64,000 bases of DNA from Bacteroidota bacterium (GTDB taxonomy: Bacteria; Bacteroidota; Bacteroidia; Bacteroidales; FEN-979): assembly GCA_026391805.1 (NCBI GenBank), contig JAPLDJ010000015.1:434001-498000 (forward strand), read 5' to 3'. This document shows, one piece after another, positions 8,220-17,779 of this stretch (position 1 is its first letter; the number at the start of each line of letters is the position of its first letter). The position numbers were made by a program, and so were the translations under genes. The notes below the pieces were generated by a model, which saw only the letters and a list, made by a program, of their open reading frames with translations, had not been told where the DNA came from and did not search any database.

Positions 8220-9110
8220 ATGAGTAAGTTTGAAAGAGGTATTAAATCATTTTCATTTATTGATGCATTGAATGATCTTAGAAAAGACCCTAATTCCTAT
8301 TGGAGTAAAATTGTTCAGGATAAAGACCTTTTTATAGCTATTCGAAAAGAGAGGATACATGTATATTTTCAAGGTAATAGACTTTGTGAACTTACTTATA
8401 AAAATGGTAATATTGTTGGGGAAACGATGTATAAATTTTTGCTCAACCCAGCACTGCTCCAGAAGAATTTTACATTTATTAATGGTAAATGTATTTCTCC
8501 TGCCCCACTCAACTTGCTAACCACATCCTACACCGATTTACATCTCATCAAAAGCGCTATGTCAGTTTATTATGGTGAGGAGAAAAATGGTGTGCATGAA
8601 ATATCAATCAGTGTTGCGAATATTTTAGATGTTGAGATCGCATTCGAAAAAGACCCTCTTCCACCGAAAACAAGGAAATCAACCGACAGAATTGATTTTC
8701 TCCGTCTCGAAAAGCAAAATGATCAGCTTAAACTTGTCTTCTACGAAGCGAAATTATTCACTAATAAAGAGATAAGGAAACCAAAAGGTGTCCAACCACC
8801 AGTAATTGATCAACTTCATGATTACATCAAAGCATTGAAAAAGCACGAACCAGTCATCTTAGATTCATATGTTTTGGTTTGTAAAAATCTGCAAGATTTA
8901 GGGTTGTTAAAAAGTAAAGATTTAGCAAATAGTGTATTTAATAAACACTCATTTAACATTGATCCTATTCCACGATTGGTTATTTTCGGTTTCGATGAGG
9001 ATCAGAGGACTGGAAAAATTCACACCGAACATTTAGAAAATATCAGATCATTTACGAATTGCCCAATAATAGCCAAGGGCAATCCAAAAAATTTTAAAAG
9101 TTTATCTTGA
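8220..9110 (+). CDS. PD-(D/E)XK nuclease-like partner of the MBL-fold protein
   Basis: A 296-residue protein. The core R-I-D-F-L-R-L-E...L-K-L-V-F-Y-E-A-K-L-F at about residues 156-179 matches the D...ExK nuclease signature, followed by a conserved-looking Q-L-H-D-Y-I-K-A-L helix. The N-terminal 120 residues look like a separate domain and are unassigned. The C-terminal part is an alpha/beta domain with V-L-V-C-K-N and L-V-I-F-G-F strands. It starts 10 bases after the MBL-fold gene. A paired RNase J-like enzyme and restriction-type nuclease inside a defence island suggests a two-component nucleic-acid-degrading system; this is inference. Confidence 0.6.
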   Translation: MSKFERGIKSFSFIDALNDLRKDPNSYWSKIVQDKDLFIAIRKERIHVYFQGNRLCELTYKNGNIVGETMYKFLLNPALLQKNFTFINGKCISPAPLNLLTTSYTDLHLIKSAMSVYYGEEKNGVHEISISVANILDVEIAFEKDPLPPKTRKSTDRIDFLRLEKQNDQLKLVFYEAKLFTNKEIRKPKGVQPPVIDQLHDYIKALKKHEPVILDSYVLVCKNLQDLGLLKSKDLANSVFNKHSFNIDPIPRLVIFGFDEDQRTGKIHTEHLENIRSFTNCPIIAKGNPKNFKSLS

Positions 9111-9178
9111 TAGCAAAGGGAGAACATGAGATGTGAAGGTGAAATACATAAATTCTTGGCACCAATAAATCAAAAACC

Positions 9179-9330
9179 ATGAACATTATAAAAATCAACA
9201 ACCGTAAAGTCGAAATTCGCAAAGACTATGGGTCTTTGGTCAGAACAATTGGATAGAGGAACAGGAAATTTAGTTTAATGAGGGAAAATCAATCTGAAGA
9301 ACATATATGGAATCATATTCTTTTTTAGTA
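9179..9330 (+). pseudogene. short degenerate gene remnant
   Basis: An ATG at 9179 opens M-N-I-I-K-I-N-N-R-K-V-E-I-R-K-D-Y-G-S-L-V-R and stops at 9254. In another frame the sequence carries on with N-W-I-E-E-Q-E-I, a stop, then F-N-E-G-K-S. This fits a small gene broken by one frameshift and one nonsense change. No family is recognised. It fills most of the 265-base gap before the zinc-repeat gene. Confidence 0.3.
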
Positions 9331-9375
9331 TCCCAATGATGATTTTCATTAAATTTGAATACATAACCAGACCCC

Positions 9376-10566
9376 GTGACCATTTCTGAATGTAAGATAA
9401 TTGAGGAGGCTCTAAAAAAACAAAAAATTATCTGTTTCACTGATCCTAATCATTGGGTAATGGGAAATAGATATGCTTACTTCCAAAAGAATGAGGATGT
9501 TCTTTACTTCCATAAGAGTAAACAAGCAAAAAAGGCGAAGGAATTTTTCAATAAACTGGAAATAGAGACAAGCGAAATAATTCCATACGGTTTAAATAGT
9601 TCCTCAAAATATAGTCTCGTGATCGTGATGAATCAAAAATTTAAAGATTATTTATCTGAAGCAATCAAAGGAGGAATTAAAGATAGTTATCGCATGTCAA
9701 TAACCTGTTTATTTGGATTCCATAAATGGAAAGAAGATTGTGAGAAATGTTCTGTATGCGGGAAATTATTGTCAAATAGACATAATTGGGCTTCAGATTG
9801 TGAAAAATGTTCTGTATGTGACAAAGTTCGGGTTGAAGGTCATAATTGGAACGAAAACTGTGAGAAATGTTCTATATGTGGTGCAATACGATTAAATAAA
9901 CATGATTGGAGACATGATTGTAAAAGATGTTCAATTTGCGGTTTGAAACGAAATATTGAACATAGTTGGGAAAAAAATGGTGAAAAGTGTTCTTCATGTA
10001 CTAAAACAAAATCATGTAACCATATCTATATAGAAGATTGCGAAAAATGTTCAAAATGCGGGACAATGCTTCTAAATCAACATGATTGGAGCCAAAATTG
10101 TGAGAAATGTTCAATATGCGGCACAGTGCGCTTTGAACGGCATAGTTGGCAGGAAGACCCTGAAAAATGTTCAATTTGCGGGAGAAAACGATCTGAAATC
10201 CATAAACTGGCGAATAATTCCGACAAGTTATTGCTTTTCAATTGGAAGACCTCAGAATCTGAAGGGAAGGTGTTTTATCAAAATGTTGGTAATGACCACT
10301 CAATTATTGTACAAAAAATATACTTTGGATTAACTGAAACTTACGCAGAAGTTGATAAAAGAATTGTAGAAAGCAGAGAAGACTCATTTGCGGCATTTTG
10401 GAAAAAATTTACAAACGGAAGAACTTGGTTTACTTCTACCCCGCATTTTATTCATGATGGTATTAAAGATTTTATCATAAACAGTATTAAACAAATTGAT
10501 ACTTCGACTTTAGGTGAAAAGTCTAAGCGGTATTTACAAAAATGGGTTAAACTATTGAAATCATGA
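9376..10566 (+). CDS. protein with eight tandem 20-residue Cys/His zinc repeats
   Basis: A 396-residue protein starting with GTG at 9376. Residues about 116-275 consist of eight uninterrupted units of exactly 20 residues, each H-x-W-x3-C-E-K-C-S-x-C followed by nine variable residues. Unit five lacks the first Cys and unit eight has Pro there. The CxxCxxC plus His pattern implies one metal site per unit, so this is a zinc-ribbon-like array that could bind nucleic acid or protein. The first 110 residues contain a possible small alpha/beta domain. The last 65 residues resemble the C-terminus of the 115-residue protein at 6619. The gene ends 64 bases before the convergent helicase gene. Confidence 0.8.
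   Translation: MTISECKIIEEALKKQKIICFTDPNHWVMGNRYAYFQKNEDVLYFHKSKQAKKAKEFFNKLEIETSEIIPYGLNSSSKYSLVIVMNQKFKDYLSEAIKGGIKDSYRMSITCLFGFHKWKEDCEKCSVCGKLLSNRHNWASDCEKCSVCDKVRVEGHNWNENCEKCSICGAIRLNKHDWRHDCKRCSICGLKRNIEHSWEKNGEKCSSCTKTKSCNHIYIEDCEKCSKCGTMLLNQHDWSQNCEKCSICGTVRFERHSWQEDPEKCSICGRKRSEIHKLANNSDKLLLFNWKTSESEGKVFYQNVGNDHSIIVQKIYFGLTETYAEVDKRIVESREDSFAAFWKKFTNGRTWFTSTPHFIHDGIKDFIINSIKQIDTSTLGEKSKRYLQKWVKLLKS
9721..10200 (+). repeat. 8 x 60-bp in-frame tandem coding repeat
   Basis: Eight consecutive 60-base units, each starting CAT and containing a TGTGAGAAATGTTC-like core that encodes C-E-K-C-S. The phase is perfect: units start at 9721, 9781, 9841, 9901, 9961, 10021, 10081 and 10141. Units differ at many third positions, so the array is not a recent duplication, although unit length is strictly kept. 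Confidence 0.95.
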
Positions 10567-10629
10567 GGAATAACTCTATCAATGAATAAATATTAACTTA
10601 ATCTACGGTGACATTTCTTTGTTAATCTA

Positions 10630-12435
10630 TTACGATTCAATCACTTTATATGATTTTTTGTAGAAATCTCTAAAATTCTGAATCAATGGTTTTAAGTGTG
10701 GATCATTGGTTTTAATTGTAAATAATTTTTCATGGGCAATTACTATTCTCTTTTTCTTTGCACGAGTGAGTGCTACATTAAGCCGATTAGGGTTAAAGAA
10801 AAAATCAGCTCTTTGCTTGGCTTTCTCAGGATCGGATGTTACTAATGAATAAATTATTATATCTCTTTCTTGCCCTTGAATTCGTTCAATTGTATCAACA
10901 AATAAGGAATCCTTTATTTTTTTATAAATTGTCAAATTAGAAAGAGATTTGTTAATCTGTCTAACTTGTGCTCTGAAAGGAGTAATTACCCCAATAACAG
11001 CCGCAGGTATCCCCTTCTTGATGTACTCAAAAACAAGTTCAGCAATTAACTCTGCTTCAAATTTAGAACGAGAATTGTCACTGTGGTTATGATGACAATA
11101 TAATATCGCAGGTTTATTAATATCAAGGATTTCCTGATGCTGGTCAAAAATATTATCTATTTCCAGAATCCAATTGGCATTGTCTGGATGAGGTAATAAT
11201 TTACCCTCATAAAATTGGTTACTTGGAAAATCGTTTATTATTTTATTCATTCGATATGTTATTTCTAACATTATACCAACTTTGTATTTAAATAGATGCT
11301 CAAATATCGATTTTGAAAATACGGGATCATTCTGTTTTTCGGAAATTATCGGAGGTAGTTGTTTGTGATCGCCTATAAGTATATATTTCTCCCCTTTAAC
11401 CATGGCAGCAATAGCTAAAGGAATATTAAGTTGTCCAGCCTCATCAATAATAATAATATCCCAATTCATGAAGTCAAGTTTACGAGTAAATGGCGAATAG
11501 CATGTTGCACCAACAATGACACCTTTGCTATTATCATTATATTCAGTACTCTCAAAATATTCAACATTGATTGCTTTTGATCCATCATTATTTAGATTCT
11601 CCTTCATGTTCTTGTTACCAACCTTGATAATGTGTTGATATTTAGATAATATTGATGTTTTTTGCAAAGCATTATTAATTGCTGTATGTGTAAAAGCTGT
11701 TATTAATACCTTCTTCCCTTCTTTCGCAAACTCAAATGCTAAATGTGCCAAAAGCCATGTTTTTCCAGAACCAGGAGGCCCTTGAATTAAATAATAGTTT
11801 TTTGTTGAATAGGCATTTATAAAGGCTTGTCTCTGGGAAGAATTTAATTTGCTCTTTGCAACAATTTTCTTAGCCTTATTAATTCTTGCTGATGAAAACA
11901 CAGGGATAGTGGTTCCTTCAAATATTCCATTAAGATAGGCTAATTTCCTTGAGTCACGTTCCAATATCTCAGTCGATCTTTTTACAATATGTCTGATATC
12001 TGCAGTCGAACTATCCAATTGCCAACCCAAACTATTTTGATACTTTTTTTCAATATGGCATTCATAAAATCCTGTTTCTAATATAATCTCATTATCATGA
12101 TCTTCTGATACGGTTAGGTTGAAAGAATATTTATCATTATACAATGTAACACGACTGCCCTCTCTAAACTTTGAAATGTTATTGTCGCAATAAACAATAA
12201 TTTTACGAAATGAGATCAGATTTTTATCTATTGTAATCCATACCTTTCCATCCTTATCAGTTATTGATCCAGACATCGTGGGAAGAGGTTTTTTTATTTT
12301 TATCCTGACATTGCATATTGAATCACCTTTCAATACTCTCTCTTCAACTGGTAGTTTGAGTAATTCTCTTATTTCCTCATTCTTCCAATCATATTCGATA
12401 TCAATTGCTCTATTAATTTTATTTATTAAGTTCAT
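10630..12435 (-). CDS. superfamily 1 DNA/RNA helicase (Dna2/IGHMBP2-like)
   Basis: A 601-residue SF1B-type helicase. Walker A is I-Q-G-P-P-G-S-G-K-T near residue 221. The DEAG box appears in I-I-I-D-E-A-G-Q near residue 329, followed by G-D-H-K-Q-L-P-P. Late motifs T-I-E-R-I-Q-G-Q-E-R-D and N-V-A-L-T-R-A-K complete the set. The first 190 residues look like a beta-barrel domain similar to that of Upf1/IGHMBP2-type helicases. It unwinds or translocates on nucleic acid using ATP. It lies 136 bases downstream of the larger nuclease-helicase gene on the same strand, so the two are likely one operon. Confidence 0.9.
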   Translation of the reverse strand: MNLINKINRAIDIEYDWKNEEIRELLKLPVEERVLKGDSICNVRIKIKKPLPTMSGSITDKDGKVWITIDKNLISFRKIIVYCDNNISKFREGSRVTLYNDKYSFNLTVSEDHDNEIILETGFYECHIEKKYQNSLGWQLDSSTADIRHIVKRSTEILERDSRKLAYLNGIFEGTTIPVFSSARINKAKKIVAKSKLNSSQRQAFINAYSTKNYYLIQGPPGSGKTWLLAHLAFEFAKEGKKVLITAFTHTAINNALQKTSILSKYQHIIKVGNKNMKENLNNDGSKAINVEYFESTEYNDNSKGVIVGATCYSPFTRKLDFMNWDIIIIDEAGQLNIPLAIAAMVKGEKYILIGDHKQLPPIISEKQNDPVFSKSIFEHLFKYKVGIMLEITYRMNKIINDFPSNQFYEGKLLPHPDNANWILEIDNIFDQHQEILDINKPAILYCHHNHSDNSRSKFEAELIAELVFEYIKKGIPAAVIGVITPFRAQVRQINKSLSNLTIYKKIKDSLFVDTIERIQGQERDIIIYSLVTSDPEKAKQRADFFFNPNRLNVALTRAKKKRIVIAHEKLFTIKTNDPHLKPLIQNFRDFYKKSYKVIES

Positions 12436-12571
12436 ATTAAGATTTATTGTTATTGGTATTCAATGTTATACGACTTGTTATATTAGATGTAAAAGAGAAT
12501 TATTTAATTCCATAATCAAACCAAAGAGAAGAATTTTACCCTTAATGACACTTCCCTAAGATTCACTTCTA

Positions 12572-15500
12572 TCACAATCTCAACAACCCACCTTTAGTAT
12601 TTATGTCTTCAATCAGATTTGTATAATGTTTGTTGTTTTCCAAAACCGATCTCGTCCCTGTAATTATTAAATGCTTTTTCGCTCTGGTCAATACAACATT
12701 TAATTTTCTGTCCACTTCAATATTGTCTATTTTTAAGATAGATTGCAACTTTTCAATTTGTTGCTTTTTATTAACTGCTGCAGAGTAAAAAATAATATCT
12801 CTTTCAGAACCTTGAAATTTTTCAATTGTATCAACAAGTATAATCTGTTTGAGATATTGCGGAATAATACGTTTTATGTTTGAGATTTGTTTCCTAAACG
12901 ATGTAATAATTCCAATCGAAATCTCATTCTCGGATTTTGCCTTTAAAACTATTTGAATATTTTTTGCTTTACAAACCTGAATTATTGTTTGGAGAAAGTT
13001 TTTGATTAAATCCCTTTCATAATCGTTTTGAAAAGGAATTTTCTCCTTCTCGGAAGGGATGAAAATAACTCTTTTTAAGGCAAGGCATCTTTCAAGAGGG
13101 CTATCAGAATTAATGCTAAATATTTGCGCTTCACTTTGTTGTTCCTTCGAGATCGGTTTTAATTGATTTTCATAATAATACTTATTTGGAAAATCCGCAA
13201 TGTCGTTATGCATTCGACCTTGTTCTATAAGTGTTTCAAAACAATTCCATTTTTTCTTTTTTGCATTGAGTATTAATCTATAAAATAAGGATTCATTAAA
13301 TCTTAATAATGAAATATCGATTAGTTCAGCCTTAATATTATTCTCGTCCTCTTCTTGCAATGAGATTGCAGGTAACTGTTTCTCGTCTCCTATTAAGATA
13401 AATCTATCAAACTTTATCAGAATCCCTATAATTTGTGGTTCTAATAATTGGGATGCTTCATCAACAATTATTGTTCTATATTTTATAGAGTTTAATAAAT
13501 CAAAATTTGTAACCAAAGTATGCTGGGTCGAAACAATCACATTAGTGTTTTCAATTTTTGTTATTAGATCATTTAATCGCAAACTATTAGCGTAGCTGCT
13601 AAGAAAATATGGCTTGTCGCTCTTGCCGCCTAACTGTAGGAAATCAATTTTCAATTCCAATAACTCTGTACAAATCTCAGAGACCGCTTGGTTTGTATAA
13701 GCGATGACTACAACTTTTTCATTTCGATGTATGTTTTTTACTATTTCTGTTAGTACATATTTCGTTTTTCCAGTACCTGGAGGGCCTTGAATAATGAAAT
13801 AATTATTGGCTGATATTGCTTTTCTTACAACCTGATTCTGAAATGGAGTCAATCTTAGGGCATCCTTATATTCAACTTCGGAAAAACTCGGAATTGTTTC
13901 TACTGAAAGAAGTAATTTCTTCTTTTCATTAGAGGAAGTAATTAAAGAATACACTTGCTGGTACATTCTTTTTATAGTAGACTCTCTTAAATCTTGGCAT
14001 ATAGCCCAACGGGGATATTGATCAAAATGTACTTTACTTAATTGCTTATTAATCAGGCAGATTGTTAAACGATCATCATTAATTTCCTTAATTACACTTT
14101 TCAATATTTGGTGATTTAGAGGATTTGTCGTTCCATCAGGTTCGATGGGGAACATCATTATATAATCATTCTCTTTAAAGTCAGGCAAATCAAAAAGTAG
14201 TTCATTATCTGGATTTATATTTAGTATTATTTCGAAATCCTCTGATATCGAAATAATCTCTAAGTTTGATAAATATTTTGAACTTGAATTATGATCCCCA
14301 GTTGATAATAATGTATTTCTATACTTTTCTTTTGCTGCTTTTAGTTCATTGGAAATAAATTTACAAAAACCTTCAAAGTAAGATTTTTCAATAGAAGAGA
14401 GTTGGATTTCATCAATGGCATCATAAATTGGCTTCATTTCTCCAGCAGCAATTTTGAACTCATCTGAAACAATTTTATTTCTAATCATCATTGCTTTTCG
14501 CTGAATTCGAACTATGGTTGCATTATCAATATTTAGTAATTTAAGGGGATTAGGACTTAATCTGGAATATAAAATATAGCTATTGCCAATTCTCCCTGCA
14601 TACGTAGATTTTAATAGCAAGTCATATAATGCAGTTTGAGTTTGATGCTGTGGATTACTATATGAGGGATTTCCAGACTTTAATTCAATAACAGTCTTAT
14701 CATTAGAGTTTGTGCTATTTTCATAGAGAGCATCAAGTCTCCCCTGAATGCCATATTTTATTGATAAGAATGTTGGTTCAATAGAAGCCTTATGATCTGT
14801 AAATCTACTTAAAGCATTTCTTATATTTTGTTCTTGTGGTTGCGTTTCGATTTTAATACGATCAATGATTTCATTTCCATTAACCTTCCTAATTGCCAAG
14901 GATGAAATAGCATTTGATTTAAAATACTCATCTGCTTTTTTGCTAAAATCAAAAGGTGTGTTACTTGCAATCTCATCCAATATACTGCCAAGTAAATAAC
15001 CTTTTATTATATGTTCATTAATTCGTACCTCTTCAAACTTTTTCTTTTGATAAACATTTGGATTGACACCCCAATCACCATATCCCAAAAATTCATTACA
15101 TTCAGCAATCTGCTTTACATCAATTATATAATTTGGCTCAAGAATTACAAGTGTCTTTAACGTGGAATAATAATAGCCATTCTGTTTGTCAAATAATAAG
15201 TCGGTAATTATTATTTCAGCAAATTCCCAAGCTGATTTTAATATATCAACTATTATATCTTGATCATCACTTTGGGTCAAACGAACTGATATTGTGCCCA
15301 AGTTGTCATTATCAATAATAATGTCAATAAAGCCCTTATTAAATTTATCCTGTTTAATTTCTTTTGAAAATGATTTGATAATTCCCTGAATTTCAGAAAT
15401 ATCTTCATATTTCCTTATTTTTCTCTTTATTAGAGGGAAAAAAGATGTTTCACTTTCGTAATATGATTTTAGTCCAGTAGGAATTTCTGATTTACAAATG

Positions 15501-15817
15501 ACTGATAAAAATTCCGTTAGAATTTTCACACACTGCTTTTGATTATTATCTGAAGGTTCAGGGATTTCATCATGAACGACTAAATTGCAAAAAACCCTAA
15601 GTTCATTAATGGAGGCTTGCATTGTTGAGCTGACTTTTTCTTGTTGACAATAGAATGCCATTCTGGGTTGTAGCCCAGAAATATTTACTTCATAGTGTTT
15701 TGTCAATTCCTTGAATAATTGATCCAAAATTCTTCGAAGTAGCGAGATTCTTTCTTTAGGATGCAGCTTATTCTCAATCAAATCCTGAATTTCAGTATAA
15801 TACATTTCACAGCTCAT
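12572..15817 (-). CDS. Dna2-like nuclease-helicase fusion
   Basis: A 1081-residue protein with a nuclease in front of a helicase. Around residues 350-405 there is a Cas4/RecB-type nuclease core: I-Q-G-R-L-D-A-L (catalytic Asp), then V-I-E-L-K-S-G (ExK), then a helix with Q-T-Q-T-A-L-Y-D-L-L. Residues about 660-1075 are an SF1 helicase with I-Q-G-P-P-G-T-G-K-T, V-D-E-A-S-Q-L, G-D-E-K-Q-L-P-A, E-K-F-Q-G-S-E-R-D and N-V-V-L-T-R-A-K. The order nuclease-then-helicase matches Dna2. The N-terminal 330 residues are unassigned. It would process DNA ends or flaps; as the first gene of a two-gene unit with another SF1 helicase in a defence island, a phage-DNA-degrading role is plausible but unproven. 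Confidence 0.85.
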   Translation of the reverse strand: MSCEMYYTEIQDLIENKLHPKERISLLRRILDQLFKELTKHYEVNISGLQPRMAFYCQQEKVSSTMQASINELRVFCNLVVHDEIPEPSDNNQKQCVKILTEFLSVICKSEIPTGLKSYYESETSFFPLIKRKIRKYEDISEIQGIIKSFSKEIKQDKFNKGFIDIIIDNDNLGTISVRLTQSDDQDIIVDILKSAWEFAEIIITDLLFDKQNGYYYSTLKTLVILEPNYIIDVKQIAECNEFLGYGDWGVNPNVYQKKKFEEVRINEHIIKGYLLGSILDEIASNTPFDFSKKADEYFKSNAISSLAIRKVNGNEIIDRIKIETQPQEQNIRNALSRFTDHKASIEPTFLSIKYGIQGRLDALYENSTNSNDKTVIELKSGNPSYSNPQHQTQTALYDLLLKSTYAGRIGNSYILYSRLSPNPLKLLNIDNATIVRIQRKAMMIRNKIVSDEFKIAAGEMKPIYDAIDEIQLSSIEKSYFEGFCKFISNELKAAKEKYRNTLLSTGDHNSSSKYLSNLEIISISEDFEIILNINPDNELLFDLPDFKENDYIMMFPIEPDGTTNPLNHQILKSVIKEINDDRLTICLINKQLSKVHFDQYPRWAICQDLRESTIKRMYQQVYSLITSSNEKKKLLLSVETIPSFSEVEYKDALRLTPFQNQVVRKAISANNYFIIQGPPGTGKTKYVLTEIVKNIHRNEKVVVIAYTNQAVSEICTELLELKIDFLQLGGKSDKPYFLSSYANSLRLNDLITKIENTNVIVSTQHTLVTNFDLLNSIKYRTIIVDEASQLLEPQIIGILIKFDRFILIGDEKQLPAISLQEEDENNIKAELIDISLLRFNESLFYRLILNAKKKKWNCFETLIEQGRMHNDIADFPNKYYYENQLKPISKEQQSEAQIFSINSDSPLERCLALKRVIFIPSEKEKIPFQNDYERDLIKNFLQTIIQVCKAKNIQIVLKAKSENEISIGIITSFRKQISNIKRIIPQYLKQIILVDTIEKFQGSERDIIFYSAAVNKKQQIEKLQSILKIDNIEVDRKLNVVLTRAKKHLIITGTRSVLENNKHYTNLIEDINTKGGLLRL

Positions 15818-16047
15818 ACTTAAGGTGTTAAAAGGCTTTAAAAATTGAAAATATTATTTTGGAGAACAGAACAAAATAAGGTAAAACAGTCTTGTAATCG
15901 CCAACTCATGGCAATAAATCGCAATTTAAGAAAAAGTTCTATTGATAGGCTTATGAAAAGAAATATTATAAGGTTTCAACAGCCCCCATTTTTTTTTATC
16001 CAAAAAATGTTTATATTATTGCAAATGAAACCAATAAATTCATTTGC

Positions 16048-16470
16048 ATGGAAGAAGAAAAAGTAATCGAATTCACCGATGACGAAATCCTGATGATCCG
16101 ATCTTTCTGCCAAGATACCTTGGCTTTGGAACCCCAAAACGCTCTACTGGCGAACTCCATTCTTGCGAAACTCTCAGGAGCTGAACTTACTCACATTCCT
16201 ACAAAGAAACGTGGTAGACCACGTAAAATCTCTACTGAAATTCAACTTAAGGTTCTCCCAAAACCTGAACCTGAGCCCATTGAGGTAACTTCTGAATCGC
16301 CTGTCTTAGTTGAAGAACAGGTTCAGGAACCACAACCACTTAATGTTCCAGACAACCCTGAAATGACCCAGCCAGAAACTGAGCAACCCATCATCACTGT
16401 GGCAAGCAACCCGAAACTCAGCTTCCTTCAGCTTCTCTTGCAAAAGATACGACCAGCAGTTCGTCTGTAG
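16048..16470 (+). CDS. AT-hook protein, small
   Basis: A 140-residue protein. The head is a short helical domain (F-T-D-D-E-I-L-M-I-R...L-A-K-L-S-G). Next comes one AT-hook, K-K-R-G-R-P-R-K, near residues 53-60, then a proline/glutamate-rich tail. AT-hooks bind the minor groove of AT-rich DNA. The head resembles that of the larger AT-hook protein at 52575 (F-T-D-x-E, then a basic helix ending in G). A terminator follows at 16483-16509, so the gene is a single unit. It is divergent from the Dna2-like gene, with about 230 bases between them. Confidence 0.7.
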   Translation: MEEEKVIEFTDDEILMIRSFCQDTLALEPQNALLANSILAKLSGAELTHIPTKKRGRPRKISTEIQLKVLPKPEPEPIEVTSESPVLVEEQVQEPQPLNVPDNPEMTQPETEQPIITVASNPKLSFLQLLLQKIRPAVRL

Positions 16471-16482
16471 GGGGATATTGAA

Positions 16483-16509
16483 AATGGGGTGCCAATGAGC
16501 ACCCTTTTT
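16483..16509 (+). terminator. Rho-independent terminator after the AT-hook gene
   Basis: A GGGGTGC / GCACCC stem with a short loop followed by TTTTT, 13 bases after the AT-hook stop codon. Confidence 0.75.
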
Positions 16510-16617
16510 CATTACAGATTAAGAAAATCTTGAAATTAATTTTGAGCCTATTATATTGAGATTGTATGGATTTCACTAATTTGCAGAGCTAATGTAGGCT
16601 TCTAAATCTTTTCAAGG

Positions 16618-17689
16618 ATGAAAAAGGTTACTCTACTGTTGCTTTTCATCTTTTATTCTCAACTATTTTTTGGTCAGCAGGAGACCAAGAATTTAGAAGT
16701 AAAATCTCGATCAATCTCCCACCTTGAGCTTTCTAAAGCTAAACCAAACGAAATAATCCTTCACTATACTGGTTATATTCTCTCATACAACCAGACATAC
16801 AATATTGCCAACTGGGTAGCCTATGAATTGACCAAAGAAGAAACAACCCCGACAGTTCAACGTTCCAATCTTTTCGTTCCTTATCCATTATTGCGCCCAG
16901 AATCAGTATCGAATGCTGATTATAAAAATTCTGGATTTGACAGGGGGCAGCTGGCACCATCTGCCGACATGTGCTTTTCCGAGCAAACCATGGAAGAATC
17001 ATTTTATCTTTCCAACATGTCACCGCAGGAGCCCAGTTTTAACCGTGGCATCTGGGCAAAACTCGAAGGTCAGGTTCGACAATGGGCAATTGATGATAAG
17101 GCTGTATACGTGGTTACGGGAACGGTTTTAACAAAAGGTCTGCCGACCATTGGTTACGACAGGATAACCGTTCCTCGGTACTTCTATAAGGTCATTTTGG
17201 ATTATACGGAGCCTGAGATTAAGGGTATTGGATTCATAAATACCCAATGAAGGATCACAGGAGCCATTGCAACATTATGCTGTAACCATCGATAGTGTTG
17301 AGAAGGTCACTGGTGCCGATTTCTTCTATCAGTTACCCGATGATCAAGAAAAGGTAATCGAAAAAACGATTGATCTGAGTAAATGGAGTTGGACAGCATC
17401 TAAAACTCATTCAGATAAAGAAAGCAAATCTCAATCTATTCAGTGCAAGGGTATTACAAAATCTGGAGCACAATGCAGGAATATAACAACGAATCCGAAT
17501 GGTTACTGCTATCTGCACCAAAGCCAAGCTGGAGGTAATCAAGATCAACAGAATAATGTTCAAAAATCCAGCAATAGACGAACTACTCCAGTAAGATGCT
17601 CAGCAATAACTAAGAAAGGAACCCAATGTACAAGAATGTATAGCCCAAATGGAAAGTGTTGGCAACATGGGGGATTGAAGATTAATTGA
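16618..17689 (+). pseudogene. frameshifted secreted DNA/RNA non-specific endonuclease
   Basis: The first part (16618-17250) has a signal peptide ending near F-F-G-Q-Q, then a NucA/EndoG-type nuclease domain with the segment G-F-D-R-G-Q-L-A-P-S-A-D-M and the N-M-S-P-Q motif. The catalytic base is normally the His of D-R-G-H, here Gln. The frame stops at TGA 17248-17250. In the next frame P-N-E-G-S-Q-E-P-L-Q-H-Y-A-V-T continues the same domain to 17689; removing one A near 17241 would restore G-F-I-N-P-N-E-G. The C-terminal part holds two zinc-binding-type repeats, C-K-G-I-T-K-S-G-A-Q-C...C-Y-L-H and C-S-A-I-T-K-K-G-T-Q-C...C-W-Q-H, common on Bacteroidetes nucleases. The lost His and the frameshift both argue for an inactive gene; a sequencing error could explain only the second. 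Confidence 0.8.
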
Positions 17690-17750
17690 AGATTAGATGT
17701 CTTTACTTTTAGCTGATAGTCTACTATAAAAAAATCTCAATGTAAGCATA

Positions 17751-17779
17751 TTGAATCCAAAAAAATGTTTCTACCTTTA
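17751..17779 (+). promoter_or_regulatory. possible promoter of the tubulin/actin/MotA operon
   Basis: TTG at 17751, an 18-base spacer, then TACCTTTA at 17772-17779, close to the Bacteroidetes pattern TTG-N19-21-TAnnTTTG. It would leave a leader of roughly 190 bases before the first gene at 17976. The rest of the 17690-17975 gap shows no gene. Confidence 0.35.

Noticed and set aside
9721-10200. Regular 60-bp repeats as a CRISPR array
   Set aside because: The repeats are translated in one frame inside a gene with conserved Cys/His positions, and there are no conserved repeat/variable spacer blocks.
12278-12559. Plus-strand ORF opposite the helicase start
   Set aside because: It is mostly antisense to the helicase gene and has no recognisable motif.
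15845-16066. Small ORF between the Dna2-like and AT-hook genes
   Set aside because: Low complexity, no motif, overlaps the AT-hook start; more likely the shared promoter region.
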